Origin: Bacillota bacterium
GTDB lineage: Bacteria > Bacillota > UBA994 > UBA5500
NCBI GenBank assembly: GCA_012735505.1
Contig: JAAYHE010000014.1
Location: 1 to 45,845 of the forward strand
Length of the DNA: 45,845 bases
Direction: 5' to 3'
Made by a program: the position numbers and the translations under genes. Below the pieces are notes generated by a model, which did no database searches, was not told the DNA's origin, and was given only the letters and a program-made list of their open reading frames with translations. Below, piece after piece: positions 1 through 7,895 of the stretch. Position 1 is the first letter of the stretch, and the number at the start of each line of letters is the position of its first letter.

Positions 1-477
1 CATCTCCCGCAGCAAGGCTGCTAGAACTCGTAGGCGTTCGCCGATCAGCTCGTCATCGCGGCTAATGCAATCTCGCAATAGTTTAATATCCTCATCGAGC
101 ATAGGGTTATCGGTACAGACCTTAACGGTCATGGCATCGCCCTGCAGTGGGATGCGTGCTAAAGTAGTTTTCTCAGGGTCATACAACTTTTCGTAGCGAT
201 AGGCCTCGCGGAAATGTAGCCTAGCTTGGCAAATGAGCAAGGTTAAGTCTAGCACTCGGTGTAATGGCAATTCTTCCGACTGCCGCGACCAACGCTCGCC
301 GCTGTGACGCCAAACCTTAGCCGAGATATCAACCTTACCCCGATCATTCCATTGCGCTAACCCCATAGAGAGGCCTTTGGCGTCTGAGTTATAGGCGTTT
401 CTACCGTCTACGTTTTCATAGTTTTCGACAATCAGCACCGGTTTGTGCTGTAGGCTAGTAGGAATTTTCACTGTCAT
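1..477 (-). CDS. DUF6530-like uncharacterised protein (partial, runs off left edge)
   Basis: Reading the minus strand from the ATG at 477 gives an open frame of 159 codons to the window edge, so the stop lies outside. The protein starts MTVKIPTSLQHKPVLIVENY and contains GLAQWNDRGKVDISAKVWRH, a pattern I associate from memory with the small Firmicutes family DUF6530 (about 160 residues), so only a few residues are probably missing. No signal peptide or membrane segment is seen and no function is known. A GGAGG lies just upstream of the ATG with short spacing. The nearest gene on the right is divergent. The reading frame is clear; the family name is a recollection and less certain. Confidence 0.6.
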   Translation of the reverse strand, partial: MTVKIPTSLQHKPVLIVENYENVDGRNAYNSDAKGLSMGLAQWNDRGKVDISAKVWRHSGERWSRQSEELPLHRVLDLTLLICQARLHFREAYRYEKLYDPEKTTLARIPLQGDAMTVKVCTDNPMLDEDIKLLRDCISRDDELIGERLRVLAALLREM

Positions 478-502
478 CGCCTCCGCAGTAATATAATAAA
501 GC

Positions 503-521
503 AGTAAATTACTAGTTTACT
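503..521. promoter_or_regulatory. Inverted repeat upstream of the DUF6530-like gene (possible operator)
   Basis: AGTAAA and TTTACT form a perfect 6-bp inverted repeat around a 7-bp spacer, 26 bases upstream of the minus-strand start at 477, in an AT-rich stretch with TATA-like sequence. This placement would suit a regulator site or promoter, but no known operator family is matched. Confidence 0.3.
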
Positions 522-625
522 ATACCTGACCGTGAGCCATTTGGCAAGCGAAAACAGCGCCGCTTCGCCCCCCCGGCTCGACAACATATGCCCTTAAACA
601 TCAAGCAAGATATGCAACCCATAGG

Positions 626-658
626 TTGCTGGCAAAGGAGGCATAGACATGTTATAAT
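626..658 (+). promoter_or_regulatory. Candidate promoter for the propeller gene at 681
   Basis: A perfect TATAAT lies at 653-658, 22 bases before the start codon. Upstream matches to TTGACA are weak: TTGCTG at 626 gives too long a spacer and TGGCAA at 630 is poor. The -10 is convincing; the -35 is not. Confidence 0.4.
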
Positions 659-680
659 AGGGCTAGGAGGTGCATGAGAT

Positions 681-2156
681 ATGTTTGCTGGGAACTCAAC
701 TTATAAGCAGCGGGCGAGAATCGCCGTCGGCATACTGTTACTGACGGCTATTGTTTGCGTCAACTGGCCCCAAAAGCTGCCGCCCGTTGCCCTAATGCTG
801 GCCACTGCCCCTGATGGTCTAAATGTAGAGACTCCGAACGCAAACCCAACTGGCGAAGCAACTGCGCCGCAGGTGAACACACAAGCCTTAGCAAAACAAG
901 GTGACCTCGTGTTTGTCTGGAACGACCTTCTATATCTTGCAGAGGGCGCCAGCGGCAGTGTGCGTGCCCTCAGCGATTCGGGGCAAGCCTTAGCCCCGAC
1001 TTGGTCCCCCGATGGTGAATGGGTAGCATATATTCGCGTGACCGAAAATAGTTCCCAGTCTGGTCCTCTATGGCTCGTACGCCGCGATGGCAGCCAAGCC
1101 CATGAGGTACAAGGTTTGCCAAGGGATTTGTGGGTGAAGGATTTTGTCTGGTCACCTACAGATAACCAGCTCGCCGTTTCCGTACACGGGCATGGGCTCT
1201 GGCTGGTGCCCACCACTGGCAAACCGGAACAGCTTGACCCTGCCCCGTGGTTATATCGAGCCGCGTGGTCACCGAATGGGCAATATATTGCCTACAATTA
1301 TTGCCTTAGCGGAGATACCCCACGAGATGATGGCGATCATGATGTCTTGTGCGTTATTGATATTACAAACAGGCAACGCTACGATCTAGTGCAAACCCAT
1401 GATGCTGGCATACGCCTGCTCGGCTGGTGGCCAGACGGCAATGGCATTCTTTACTGGGAAGTACCGGCGCATGGCGGTTCTGTCGCTACCGATGGTGTTA
1501 TGATCCAAAGCGTGCCTTTAACTTACACCCCGGGGAAGGGGCAGCCAAGCATAGTTGCAACCGGTTCGGAGCCCCCGGGCACGCCGCTAAAACGAGCCGA
1601 TGCCAACAGTAAGCAACCGATAGCATTAACTGGAACCCTTTGCTATCAGGACTGGACGAGGTTCACGCGGGACGGCAAACTACTGGTCGTCGATGGCTAT
1701 GGTCGGGAGGCTTGGGCCAACAAACAGCTGGCTTTGCTCGATCCCAGGGATGGTCAGCAGAAAAAGCTGGCAAACCCCAAGGGGAGAGTGGCACTAGACC
1801 CTGCCTTATCTGCCACCGACGGGCGCATCGCTTTTGTTACCGCACCTGATCAAGGCCCTGCTTGGAGCCCCAACGACGACGAATACAAAGCCTGGGAGGC
1901 AGAGCGCACCTTGCACGTGCGTGACCAAGATGGCAAACTGACCACCCTCACTCAAGCTGGCAAAGGTATTATTCAACCCCAGTGGTCAGCAGACGGCAAA
2001 CAGATCAGTTTTGTCGCCCAGGGCGCAATCTGGACTGTGGCTGCGGATAACCAATCTCCCGCACAAAAAATAGTTGAGCTCGACCAGAATGCAGATAATT
2101 TTAGTCTCTACGGCCGCGTCAACTACATCCCCTACTTCAGCTGGTTTCAGCCGTAA
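681..2156 (+). CDS. Exported TolB/WD40-like beta-propeller protein
   Basis: This 491-residue protein has an N-terminal hydrophobic stretch (about residues 14-27) that looks like a signal peptide or membrane anchor, followed by propeller repeats. The repeats show the typical [WS]SPDGxxIAY pattern: SPDGEWVAYI, WSPTDNQLAV, WSPNGQYIAY, WSADGKQISF. Such proteins bind partners or ligands outside the membrane; no catalytic motif is visible. AGGAGG about 10 bases upstream supports the ATG at 681. It stands alone, followed by a T-box leader. Other propeller proteins of similar style lie at 11997-13568 and 40980-42476, so this genome seems to use the fold often. The precise role is unknown. Confidence 0.75.
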   Translation: MFAGNSTYKQRARIAVGILLLTAIVCVNWPQKLPPVALMLATAPDGLNVETPNANPTGEATAPQVNTQALAKQGDLVFVWNDLLYLAEGASGSVRALSDSGQALAPTWSPDGEWVAYIRVTENSSQSGPLWLVRRDGSQAHEVQGLPRDLWVKDFVWSPTDNQLAVSVHGHGLWLVPTTGKPEQLDPAPWLYRAAWSPNGQYIAYNYCLSGDTPRDDGDHDVLCVIDITNRQRYDLVQTHDAGIRLLGWWPDGNGILYWEVPAHGGSVATDGVMIQSVPLTYTPGKGQPSIVATGSEPPGTPLKRADANSKQPIALTGTLCYQDWTRFTRDGKLLVVDGYGREAWANKQLALLDPRDGQQKKLANPKGRVALDPALSATDGRIAFVTAPDQGPAWSPNDDEYKAWEAERTLHVRDQDGKLTTLTQAGKGIIQPQWSADGKQISFVAQGAIWTVAADNQSPAQKIVELDQNADNFSLYGRVNYIPYFSWFQP

Positions 2157-2269
2157 GCAATATAGCCGCAGGCATGAAGCTAACTGGAACAAGGGCTTCT
2201 TTGAAGGTCATTAAAGTGTGCCGCTCCACCTCTCCCCTGCTTCCTACCTTCTTGACTTCTGCTCCTAAC

Positions 2270-2517
2270 AGATGATATAGTTTCTGCAAAGACTATGAAG
2301 GGGAATGCAGATCTGCTTGTGGTCTCAGAGAGCTAGCCATCTGCTGCGAGGCCGGCACCGCGACTTATCTGTTCCCACCCTGGAGTCGGTGGCGAGGAGT
2401 CACCCGGTTTCCTTCCGTTAACGAGGACTAAAGCGGGCTGGCCTCACCATAGGTACAGCCAAGCAGGGTGGTACCACGGGCACAAACCCCGTCCCTATCA
2501 GAGGGACGGGGTTTTTT
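2270..2517 (+). promoter_or_regulatory. T-box leader of proS, proline-specific
   Basis: The conserved T-box sequence GGGTGGTACCACGG (about 2466-2479) is followed by a terminator and then by proS. Upstream lies a stem I-like region with an AGAGAG-type bulge. In the presumed specifier loop CCC at 2374-2376 is followed by A, the usual purine, which reads proline and agrees with the downstream gene. Uncharged tRNA-Pro would stabilise the antiterminator and allow proS transcription. The 5' boundary is approximate. Confidence 0.85.
2484..2517 (+). terminator. T-box-controlled terminator before proS
   Basis: AAACCCCGTCCCT (2484-2496) pairs with AGGGACGGGGTTT (2502-2514) around a 5-base loop and runs into six T. 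It is the terminator arm of the proline T-box. Confidence 0.85.
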
Positions 2518-2541
2518 ACGTATTTTAAAGGAGTGATAACA

Positions 2542-4011
2542 ATGGCTAACGAGAAGAAAGGTTTCGTACAGGCGATAACGCCGCAATCGGAAGATTTCTC
2601 GCGTTGGTATCTGGATACCATCCAGAAGGCCGACCTCATGGACTATTCACCTGTACGTGGTTGTATCGTATTTAAGCCCGACGGCTACGAGCTATGGGAG
2701 CGCATCCAGGCCGGCCTCGACCGTCGTTTCAAGGAGACGGGGCATCGCAACGCCTATTTCCCGCTGCTAATCCCCGAGAGCTTTTTCCAGAAGGAGAAGG
2801 AGCACGTAGAAGGTTTTAATCCAGAACTGCCGTGGGTAACCGAGGCTGCAGGTGAAAAGTTGGAAGAACGCCTGGCTATCCGCCCCACCTCGGAAACCAT
2901 GATCGGGCACATGTATAGTAAATGGATCCAGAGTTACCGCGACTTACCAGTTCTAATTAACCAATGGGCCAATGTTTTCCGTTGGGAAAAACGCACCCTG
3001 CCCTTCTTGCGCACTTCCGAGTTCCTCTGGCAAGAAGGCCATACTGCCCATGCCACCGAAGAGGAAGCTCGCGTCGAAACCATGCAAATGCTCGATATCT
3101 ACGCTGACTTCGCCGAAACGGAAATGGCGATGCCCGTTATCAAGGGGCAAAAGACGCCGTCGGAACGTTTTGCTGGCGCCGTTGACACTTATTCTATCGA
3201 AGCCATGATGAAAGACGGGCGGGCACTACAGTCAGCCACCTCGCACTTCTTAGGTCAAAATTTTGCCAAGGGCTTTGACATCAAATTCCTGGATAAAGAC
3301 AACCAGTTGAAATATGTCTATACCACCAGTTGGGGTGCTTCTACCCGGCTGATCGGTGCCCTAATCATGACCCATGGCGATGACCGGGGCCTAGCCTTGC
3401 CACCAACCTTGGCACCGGTACAAGTCATTATGATCCCGGTGGGGCCGCCCAAGGCACGCGACCAAGTGATGGCTAAATTCGATCCCCTCTTCGATGACCT
3501 CAAGGCAGCCGGCGTGCGTGTCAAGACCGACTTGCGCGAAGAAACACCTGGCTGGAAATTTAACGAGTGGGAAATGCGCGGCGTGCCCCTGCGTCTCGAA
3601 CTCGGCCCCCGCGACGTGCAGAATAACCAATGTGTGCTTGCCCGCCGTGACACTGGGGAAAAAATCAGCGTCAGTCTAGACGGGGCTGTCGCTCGCGTGC
3701 GAGAACTCTTGCAGGAAATTCAAGAGAACATGTATGCACAGGCGGTTGCCTTCCGCGACCAGCACCTCCACGTTGAACTGGAAACGCTTGCCGACTTAGA
3801 GCAGCATATCGAAGCCAAAGCAGCTGCAGGCGAACTCGCCGGCTGGGCACTGCTAGGCTGGTGCGGCGACGATGCCTGCGAAGCAAAGATTAAGGAAGTG
3901 ACTAAATTCACCTCCCGCAATATTCCGTTCGACCCTCCTGTACGCAAGACGACCTGCGCCGTTTGCGGACAATCAGCACAGCATACCGTCTGGTTTGCGC
4001 GCGCTTACTAA
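2542..4011 (+). CDS. proS: Prolyl-tRNA synthetase, archaeal/eukaryal type
   Basis: The enzyme charges tRNA-Pro with proline in the cytoplasm. At 489 residues it matches the short class II form without the bacterial editing insertion. Visible marks are RPTSETMIGHMYSKWIQSYR (motif 2 entry), FRWEKRTLPFLRTSEFLWQE, and TSWGASTRLIGALIMTHGDD. A C-terminal four-cysteine zinc site (CGDDAC and CAVC) and a terminal tyrosine are typical of this type. The ATG at 2542 is preferred because AAAGGAG lies 8 bases upstream; a GTG at 2533 is in frame but overlaps the ribosome binding site. Expression is controlled by the proline T-box directly upstream. Confidence 0.95.
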   Translation: MANEKKGFVQAITPQSEDFSRWYLDTIQKADLMDYSPVRGCIVFKPDGYELWERIQAGLDRRFKETGHRNAYFPLLIPESFFQKEKEHVEGFNPELPWVTEAAGEKLEERLAIRPTSETMIGHMYSKWIQSYRDLPVLINQWANVFRWEKRTLPFLRTSEFLWQEGHTAHATEEEARVETMQMLDIYADFAETEMAMPVIKGQKTPSERFAGAVDTYSIEAMMKDGRALQSATSHFLGQNFAKGFDIKFLDKDNQLKYVYTTSWGASTRLIGALIMTHGDDRGLALPPTLAPVQVIMIPVGPPKARDQVMAKFDPLFDDLKAAGVRVKTDLREETPGWKFNEWEMRGVPLRLELGPRDVQNNQCVLARRDTGEKISVSLDGAVARVRELLQEIQENMYAQAVAFRDQHLHVELETLADLEQHIEAKAAAGELAGWALLGWCGDDACEAKIKEVTKFTSRNIPFDPPVRKTTCAVCGQSAQHTVWFARAY

Positions 4012-4013
4012 AT

Positions 4014-5108
4014 CTAACGAAAATCCGCTAGGCAGGCCTGGATAGCTTCTAAACAGGCCTGCACCCTTTCTTTCTGACACTGGGTACCCATATGTCCGAT
4101 CCGCCATACTTTACCCGCCAAGGGGCCATAGCTACCAGCGATTTGCCAGCCGTATTGGGTAAGCAGACGCTGCCGAAACTCGGCATCGGGCACACCGGCA
4201 GGCACTTCGATAGCGGTCACGGTGCTGGCAGCATAATTAGCATCTGGGTAAAGCTTAAAACCAGCCGCCTGCACTGCATCACGTGTAAACTCAGCTACCT
4301 GACGGTGCCGCTCATACAGGCCCCCCCCCTCCGCCAAAGCTGCGTCTAAAGCGGCATCGAGGGCATAGTGGTCGTTGACCGGCTGGGTATAGGGGAAGCT
4401 GCCGTCTTTCAGCCAGCTATCTTTCCACGTCAGTAAGTTTAAGTAAAGGCCTTTGGGCGGCTCCCGCCGTGCCTCCATAAACTCCCACGCCGCGGCAGAG
4501 ATGCTCATAAACGTCAGCCCAGGCGGTGCTGACAGGGCTTTTTGCGACCCACCTAAGACTATGTCTAAACCCCACTCGTCTGCTAGCACCCTGTCTCCAG
4601 CAATGGAAGCTACAGCATCAACGATAGAGATAACGCCATGCTGCTTTAATACCGGGCCAATTTCGGCTAAGGGGTTAAGCAGACCAGAAGGGGTGTCGCA
4701 ATGCACCAGGGTAGCCACCTTAATATCGGGGTTTTGCCGCAATGCCACCTCCACCTCGTCGGCGGTAATGGCCTGGCGATAGTCTTTTTCTATGATGACA
4801 GGCTCTCCTCCGTAAGCCTTAACAAAATCAACAAAACCAGCACCAAAGACGCCATTGGCCAAGCATAGAACTTTAGTGCCTGGCTCAATCAGGCTGGCAC
4901 ATGCTGCCTCCAGCCCCAAAATACCTTCGCCCGACAAGACTAAGCAGTCGGATTGGGTATGCAGAAGTTGTTGAATCTTTTCGCACATTCCCCGATAGAA
5001 AACTACATAATCGGGGTCTAGGTCGGGGTTATAAAGCTGCTGCGCCATAGCCTGTCGCACGGCGTCCGACAATTCCACTGGGCCAGGCGCCATTTGTTGT
5101 TTGTTCAT
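4014..5108 (-). CDS. Class V PLP-dependent aminotransferase (alanine-glyoxylate / serine-pyruvate type)
   Basis: The 364-residue protein has the fold-type I pattern of the alanine-glyoxylate aminotransferase group: an N-terminal APGPVEL, the cofactor-phosphate region SGEGILGLEAA, the aspartate in SIVDAVASIAGD, and the Schiff-base lysine in GGSQKALSAPPGL. It would move an amino group from a small amino acid such as alanine or serine to glyoxylate or another keto acid; the exact substrate cannot be read. The ATG at 5108 has AAGGAGG at good spacing; an upstream in-frame start would extend it by ten residues without a better site. It converges with proS, with only two bases between the stops. Confidence 0.88.
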   Translation of the reverse strand: MNKQQMAPGPVELSDAVRQAMAQQLYNPDLDPDYVVFYRGMCEKIQQLLHTQSDCLVLSGEGILGLEAACASLIEPGTKVLCLANGVFGAGFVDFVKAYGGEPVIIEKDYRQAITADEVEVALRQNPDIKVATLVHCDTPSGLLNPLAEIGPVLKQHGVISIVDAVASIAGDRVLADEWGLDIVLGGSQKALSAPPGLTFMSISAAAWEFMEARREPPKGLYLNLLTWKDSWLKDGSFPYTQPVNDHYALDAALDAALAEGGGLYERHRQVAEFTRDAVQAAGFKLYPDANYAASTVTAIEVPAGVPDAEFRQRLLTQYGWQIAGSYGPLAGKVWRIGHMGTQCQKERVQACLEAIQACLADFR

Positions 5109-5189
5109 AGTTAACCTCCTTGTGCAAGCGTATTGCAATCCAGGTCTATATTAACATAGCCAAACCTACGGTAAGAGTGTACCCAAGAA

Positions 5190-5219
5190 AAAACGGGGCT
5201 GCACCTGCAGCTCCGTTTT
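5190..5219. terminator. Terminator between nucleotidase and aminotransferase genes
   Basis: AAAACGGGGCTGCA pairs with TGCAGCTCCGTTTT around CC, with one G-T pair. On the minus strand it ends in a T-run, so it fits the end of the 5'-nucleotidase transcript. Confidence 0.75.
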
Positions 5220-5241
5220 CTATATCCATTACTTGTATTCT

Positions 5242-7119
5242 CTAGTTCTCAATGGCTACAATCCGGCCCTCTACGGCACCTGCTACTTGGCCAGTTTCTT
5301 TGACGTATTCGATGAGAACTTCTTTGAGCGGAAGCCCGGTATCTATGCCATCGGTGCCTTCCTTAAAAGCATCGAAACCGTCGCCGCCACTGGCTAAGAA
5401 GTCGTTAGTTGCTACTAGGTAGGTGGCATCCAGGTCGAGCTGTTCACCGTTGACCAAAACTTCCACCACCCGCTCGCCTGCAGCTTGGCTTGGGTCGAAC
5501 TTGAAGGTCAAGCCTGAAACCTGCAAGAAGCCACCATTTTGCTCCGGATAGAGCCGCACACTATGCTCCAACACGGCCTTAATTTGAGCGCCGGTCAGCT
5601 GCACAGTATACAAGGTGTTATCGAATGGTAGCACGGTAACTATATCGGCCACGGAGACGTCGCCAGACGCTATGCTGGCTCTGATGCCGCCGCCATTAGT
5701 CACCGCAATATCCGCTCCCGTCGCTTGGCGCATCACATCTGCAACTAGGTTGCCCAAGTCGGTTTCCTTGGTACGCACGCTAGCTCTTTCGCCGTCCAAG
5801 GCCTGGGGAGCGTAGGCAATAATTGCCGAAAGCTCTGCCTCAACTTGTTTTTCAATTTCGGCAGCTAGCTTGCCGGTACGGGGTGAGACTGGCACATCTT
5901 CCGAGAAGGGAATAGCCATACTGACCACGTCGACTACCCTACCTTGGTAGACGATTACCTGCTCGCGTCCTACGTTTTTGCTCCACTCGCCGGTCTGCGC
6001 AATAAATACCCCATTCACTTTTTCAGCTTCCAGCAGTTCGGTATGGCTGTGCCCACCGATGATCAGGTCGAGGTCTGGCACTTGCTCAGCCAATTCCCTA
6101 TCAGCATCAACACCTAGGTGCGTCAGAGCAATCAGGACGTCCACCTGAGAACGTAGTTCGCCGACACAAGTCTGGGCTGTTAAGACTGGATCGGCAAATG
6201 TTAAATCACCAACATACTTCGGATGGGCAGCCGTTGTCGTTTCGGGGGTGGTTAAGCCGATGATCCCCACCTTTAGGTCACCAAACTCGCGGATTACCCA
6301 AGGAGTAAATAGTCTGTTATCGGCAACTTCACCTTTATAAACATTAGCCGAGACAAGCTCGAAAGCAGCCGCCTTACTTAATGCCAACATCTGGTCCTGG
6401 CCGTAGTTGAAATCATGGTTGCCCGGAGCCATTACGTCTACTCCGACAGTATTCATGGCCTCCACGACAGCTGCTCCCTGAGAGAATAGGGCTTCGTTAG
6501 TACCGTGCCAAGTATCGCCCGCGTCTAGCACCAAGGTATAGGGGTTTTCGCGGCGGGCCTGTTCTACGATTGTTGCGATTTTCTCCCAACCGAAAACACC
6601 GTTATCTACATCGCTAAGGATGCGACCATGGGTGTCGTTAGTATGGATCACAGTAATAGTATCGCTGATGGCTTCGGCCAAAGCATGCAAAAATTGTCCG
6701 CGGCTGACGGTAGTGCTGGGCGTCAGATCAAGGTAAAAACCGGCTCGCTTGCCCATATTGAACACTTCAACAGCGCTGGGAGTGGCAGCAGGATGGGCTT
6801 TACCCCCGTCTAGCTCAAACACACCATTAGCAACAGCAGCTTGCACTGCACCGTACGCCCAATGGGTTGGGGGTACGTCTTTAATGGAGACAGTCTGACT
6901 AGAGTTTTGCCAACCGGCGACTCGCTGCAAGAAAGCAACCACTTCTGCTGTGGTAATCGGGCGATCTAGCTCGAGCCCTGTGGTGCCTCCCCGTAGCAGA
7001 CCTTCTTGTTGCAACCAGTTAACGTGGTGCGTATACTCTACGTTTGCTGCCTGCAGTGGATCTGTCAAAGGAACCAACAACAATAGGGTCGTCAAGATAA
7101 GTGCCGCTAGTCGTTTCAT
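5242..7119 (-). CDS. Secreted 5'-nucleotidase / cyclic phosphodiesterase family protein with SLH-type N-terminus
   Basis: The 625-residue protein starts with a signal peptide (MKRLAALILTTLLLLVPL) and then has an S-layer-homology-like region at about residues 25-150, including PITTAEVVAFLQ and PPTHWAYGAVQAAV. The metallophosphatase domain follows with TNDTHG, DAGDTWHG, GNHDFNYG and GGHSHTE, which carry the metal ligands. The 5'-nucleotidase C-terminal domain has TNGGGIRASI and FLASGGDGF. It would release phosphate from nucleotides at the cell surface. The ATG at 7119 is chosen because it starts the signal peptide; AGGAGG lies 12 bases upstream, a little far. The SLH part would anchor the enzyme to the cell wall. 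Confidence 0.9.
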   Translation of the reverse strand: MKRLAALILTTLLLLVPLTDPLQAANVEYTHHVNWLQQEGLLRGGTTGLELDRPITTAEVVAFLQRVAGWQNSSQTVSIKDVPPTHWAYGAVQAAVANGVFELDGGKAHPAATPSAVEVFNMGKRAGFYLDLTPSTTVSRGQFLHALAEAISDTITVIHTNDTHGRILSDVDNGVFGWEKIATIVEQARRENPYTLVLDAGDTWHGTNEALFSQGAAVVEAMNTVGVDVMAPGNHDFNYGQDQMLALSKAAAFELVSANVYKGEVADNRLFTPWVIREFGDLKVGIIGLTTPETTTAAHPKYVGDLTFADPVLTAQTCVGELRSQVDVLIALTHLGVDADRELAEQVPDLDLIIGGHSHTELLEAEKVNGVFIAQTGEWSKNVGREQVIVYQGRVVDVVSMAIPFSEDVPVSPRTGKLAAEIEKQVEAELSAIIAYAPQALDGERASVRTKETDLGNLVADVMRQATGADIAVTNGGGIRASIASGDVSVADIVTVLPFDNTLYTVQLTGAQIKAVLEHSVRLYPEQNGGFLQVSGLTFKFDPSQAAGERVVEVLVNGEQLDLDATYLVATNDFLASGGDGFDAFKEGTDGIDTGLPLKEVLIEYVKETGQVAGAVEGRIVAIEN

Positions 7120-7314
7120 CCGGTTCAATGTCCTTCCTCCTTCTAGAAATTCTTGCCCAGCTGTACCAGGCCAAACCAATTACTTCTTCTACATGTGGAG
7201 GAAAATTCCTGCTAAACCCGCGAGGACCTTAAGAGCAAGCGCCCTCACCCTTCCCGGCCTTGATTAATATATTGTTTTGAACCCTTTTCTGAGTACCAAG
7301 AAAGGAGTAGTTAC

Positions 7315-7851
7315 ATGGCGAGAAGAAGAGGCAGAAGCTGCCGCCGCTTGGTCGCTGCCCGGATCATAGGTGGCCCCTTAGCCCCTAATATTCGTGGTTG
7401 GGCATACTTTACCCCTGCTGCCGGCGGGAGTTGGGTATCAGTCCGCGTCAGCGGTTTGCCAGAATATATGCCAGCCACAAATAGCAGGCCGCCCATTGGC
7501 CCCCACGGGCTGCATATACATCTGTACGGCACTTGCGCCGTCGGTAACCCCGCCGACCCTTTCCTAGCAGCTGGTGAACACTGGAACCCTGACAACCAGC
7601 TCCATGGCAACCACGCGGGCGACCTGCCCGTACTGTTCTCTAATGATGGTGTTGCCAAAATGCGGGTATTTACTAATCGGTTTAGACCTAACCAAGTTGT
7701 TGGCAAGAGCATCATCATACATATGTATCCCGACGACTATCGCACGCAACCGACTGGAGCCTCGGGCCCCCGCCTAGCCTGCGGCGTCATCAAAAACTAT
7801 CGTATCTGCGGGAACCGGATTAGCCCGAAGCCGCCCACCAGCTGCTGCTAA
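7315..7851 (+). CDS. Cu/Zn superoxide dismutase-like protein
   Basis: The 178-residue protein carries the Cu/Zn-SOD metal site: H67 and H69 in GLHIHLYG, H89 in GEHWNP, H97, H100 and D103 in LHGNHAGDLP, and H136 in SIIIHMYP. The cysteine pair C74 and C156 and the arginine in RLACGVI correspond to the conserved disulfide and active-site arginine. The N-terminus is rich in arginine and has no signal peptide, which is unusual for this mostly exported family. Bacilli have a related protein (YojM); a spore role here is conjecture. AAAGGAG precedes the ATG at good distance. The loop between H97 and H100 is shorter than usual, so activity is not certain. Confidence 0.8.
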   Translation: MARRRGRSCRRLVAARIIGGPLAPNIRGWAYFTPAAGGSWVSVRVSGLPEYMPATNSRPPIGPHGLHIHLYGTCAVGNPADPFLAAGEHWNPDNQLHGNHAGDLPVLFSNDGVAKMRVFTNRFRPNQVVGKSIIIHMYPDDYRTQPTGASGPRLACGVIKNYRICGNRISPKPPTSCC

Positions 7852-7857
7852 AATCAT

Positions 7858-7886
7858 AAGGCTGCCTCACGGTATGAGGCAGCCTT
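7858..7886. terminator. Convergent terminator after the SOD-like gene
   Basis: AAGGCTGCCTCA pairs perfectly with TGAGGCAGCCTT around a 5-base loop. It lies between two converging genes and can serve both, although the T-runs are short. Confidence 0.75.
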
Positions 7887-7895
7887 CTTGCATAC

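Noticed and set aside
701-1222. Long opposite-strand ORF inside the propeller gene
   Set aside because: It is a shadow of the real plus-strand gene, with no start signal and a composition unlike a protein.
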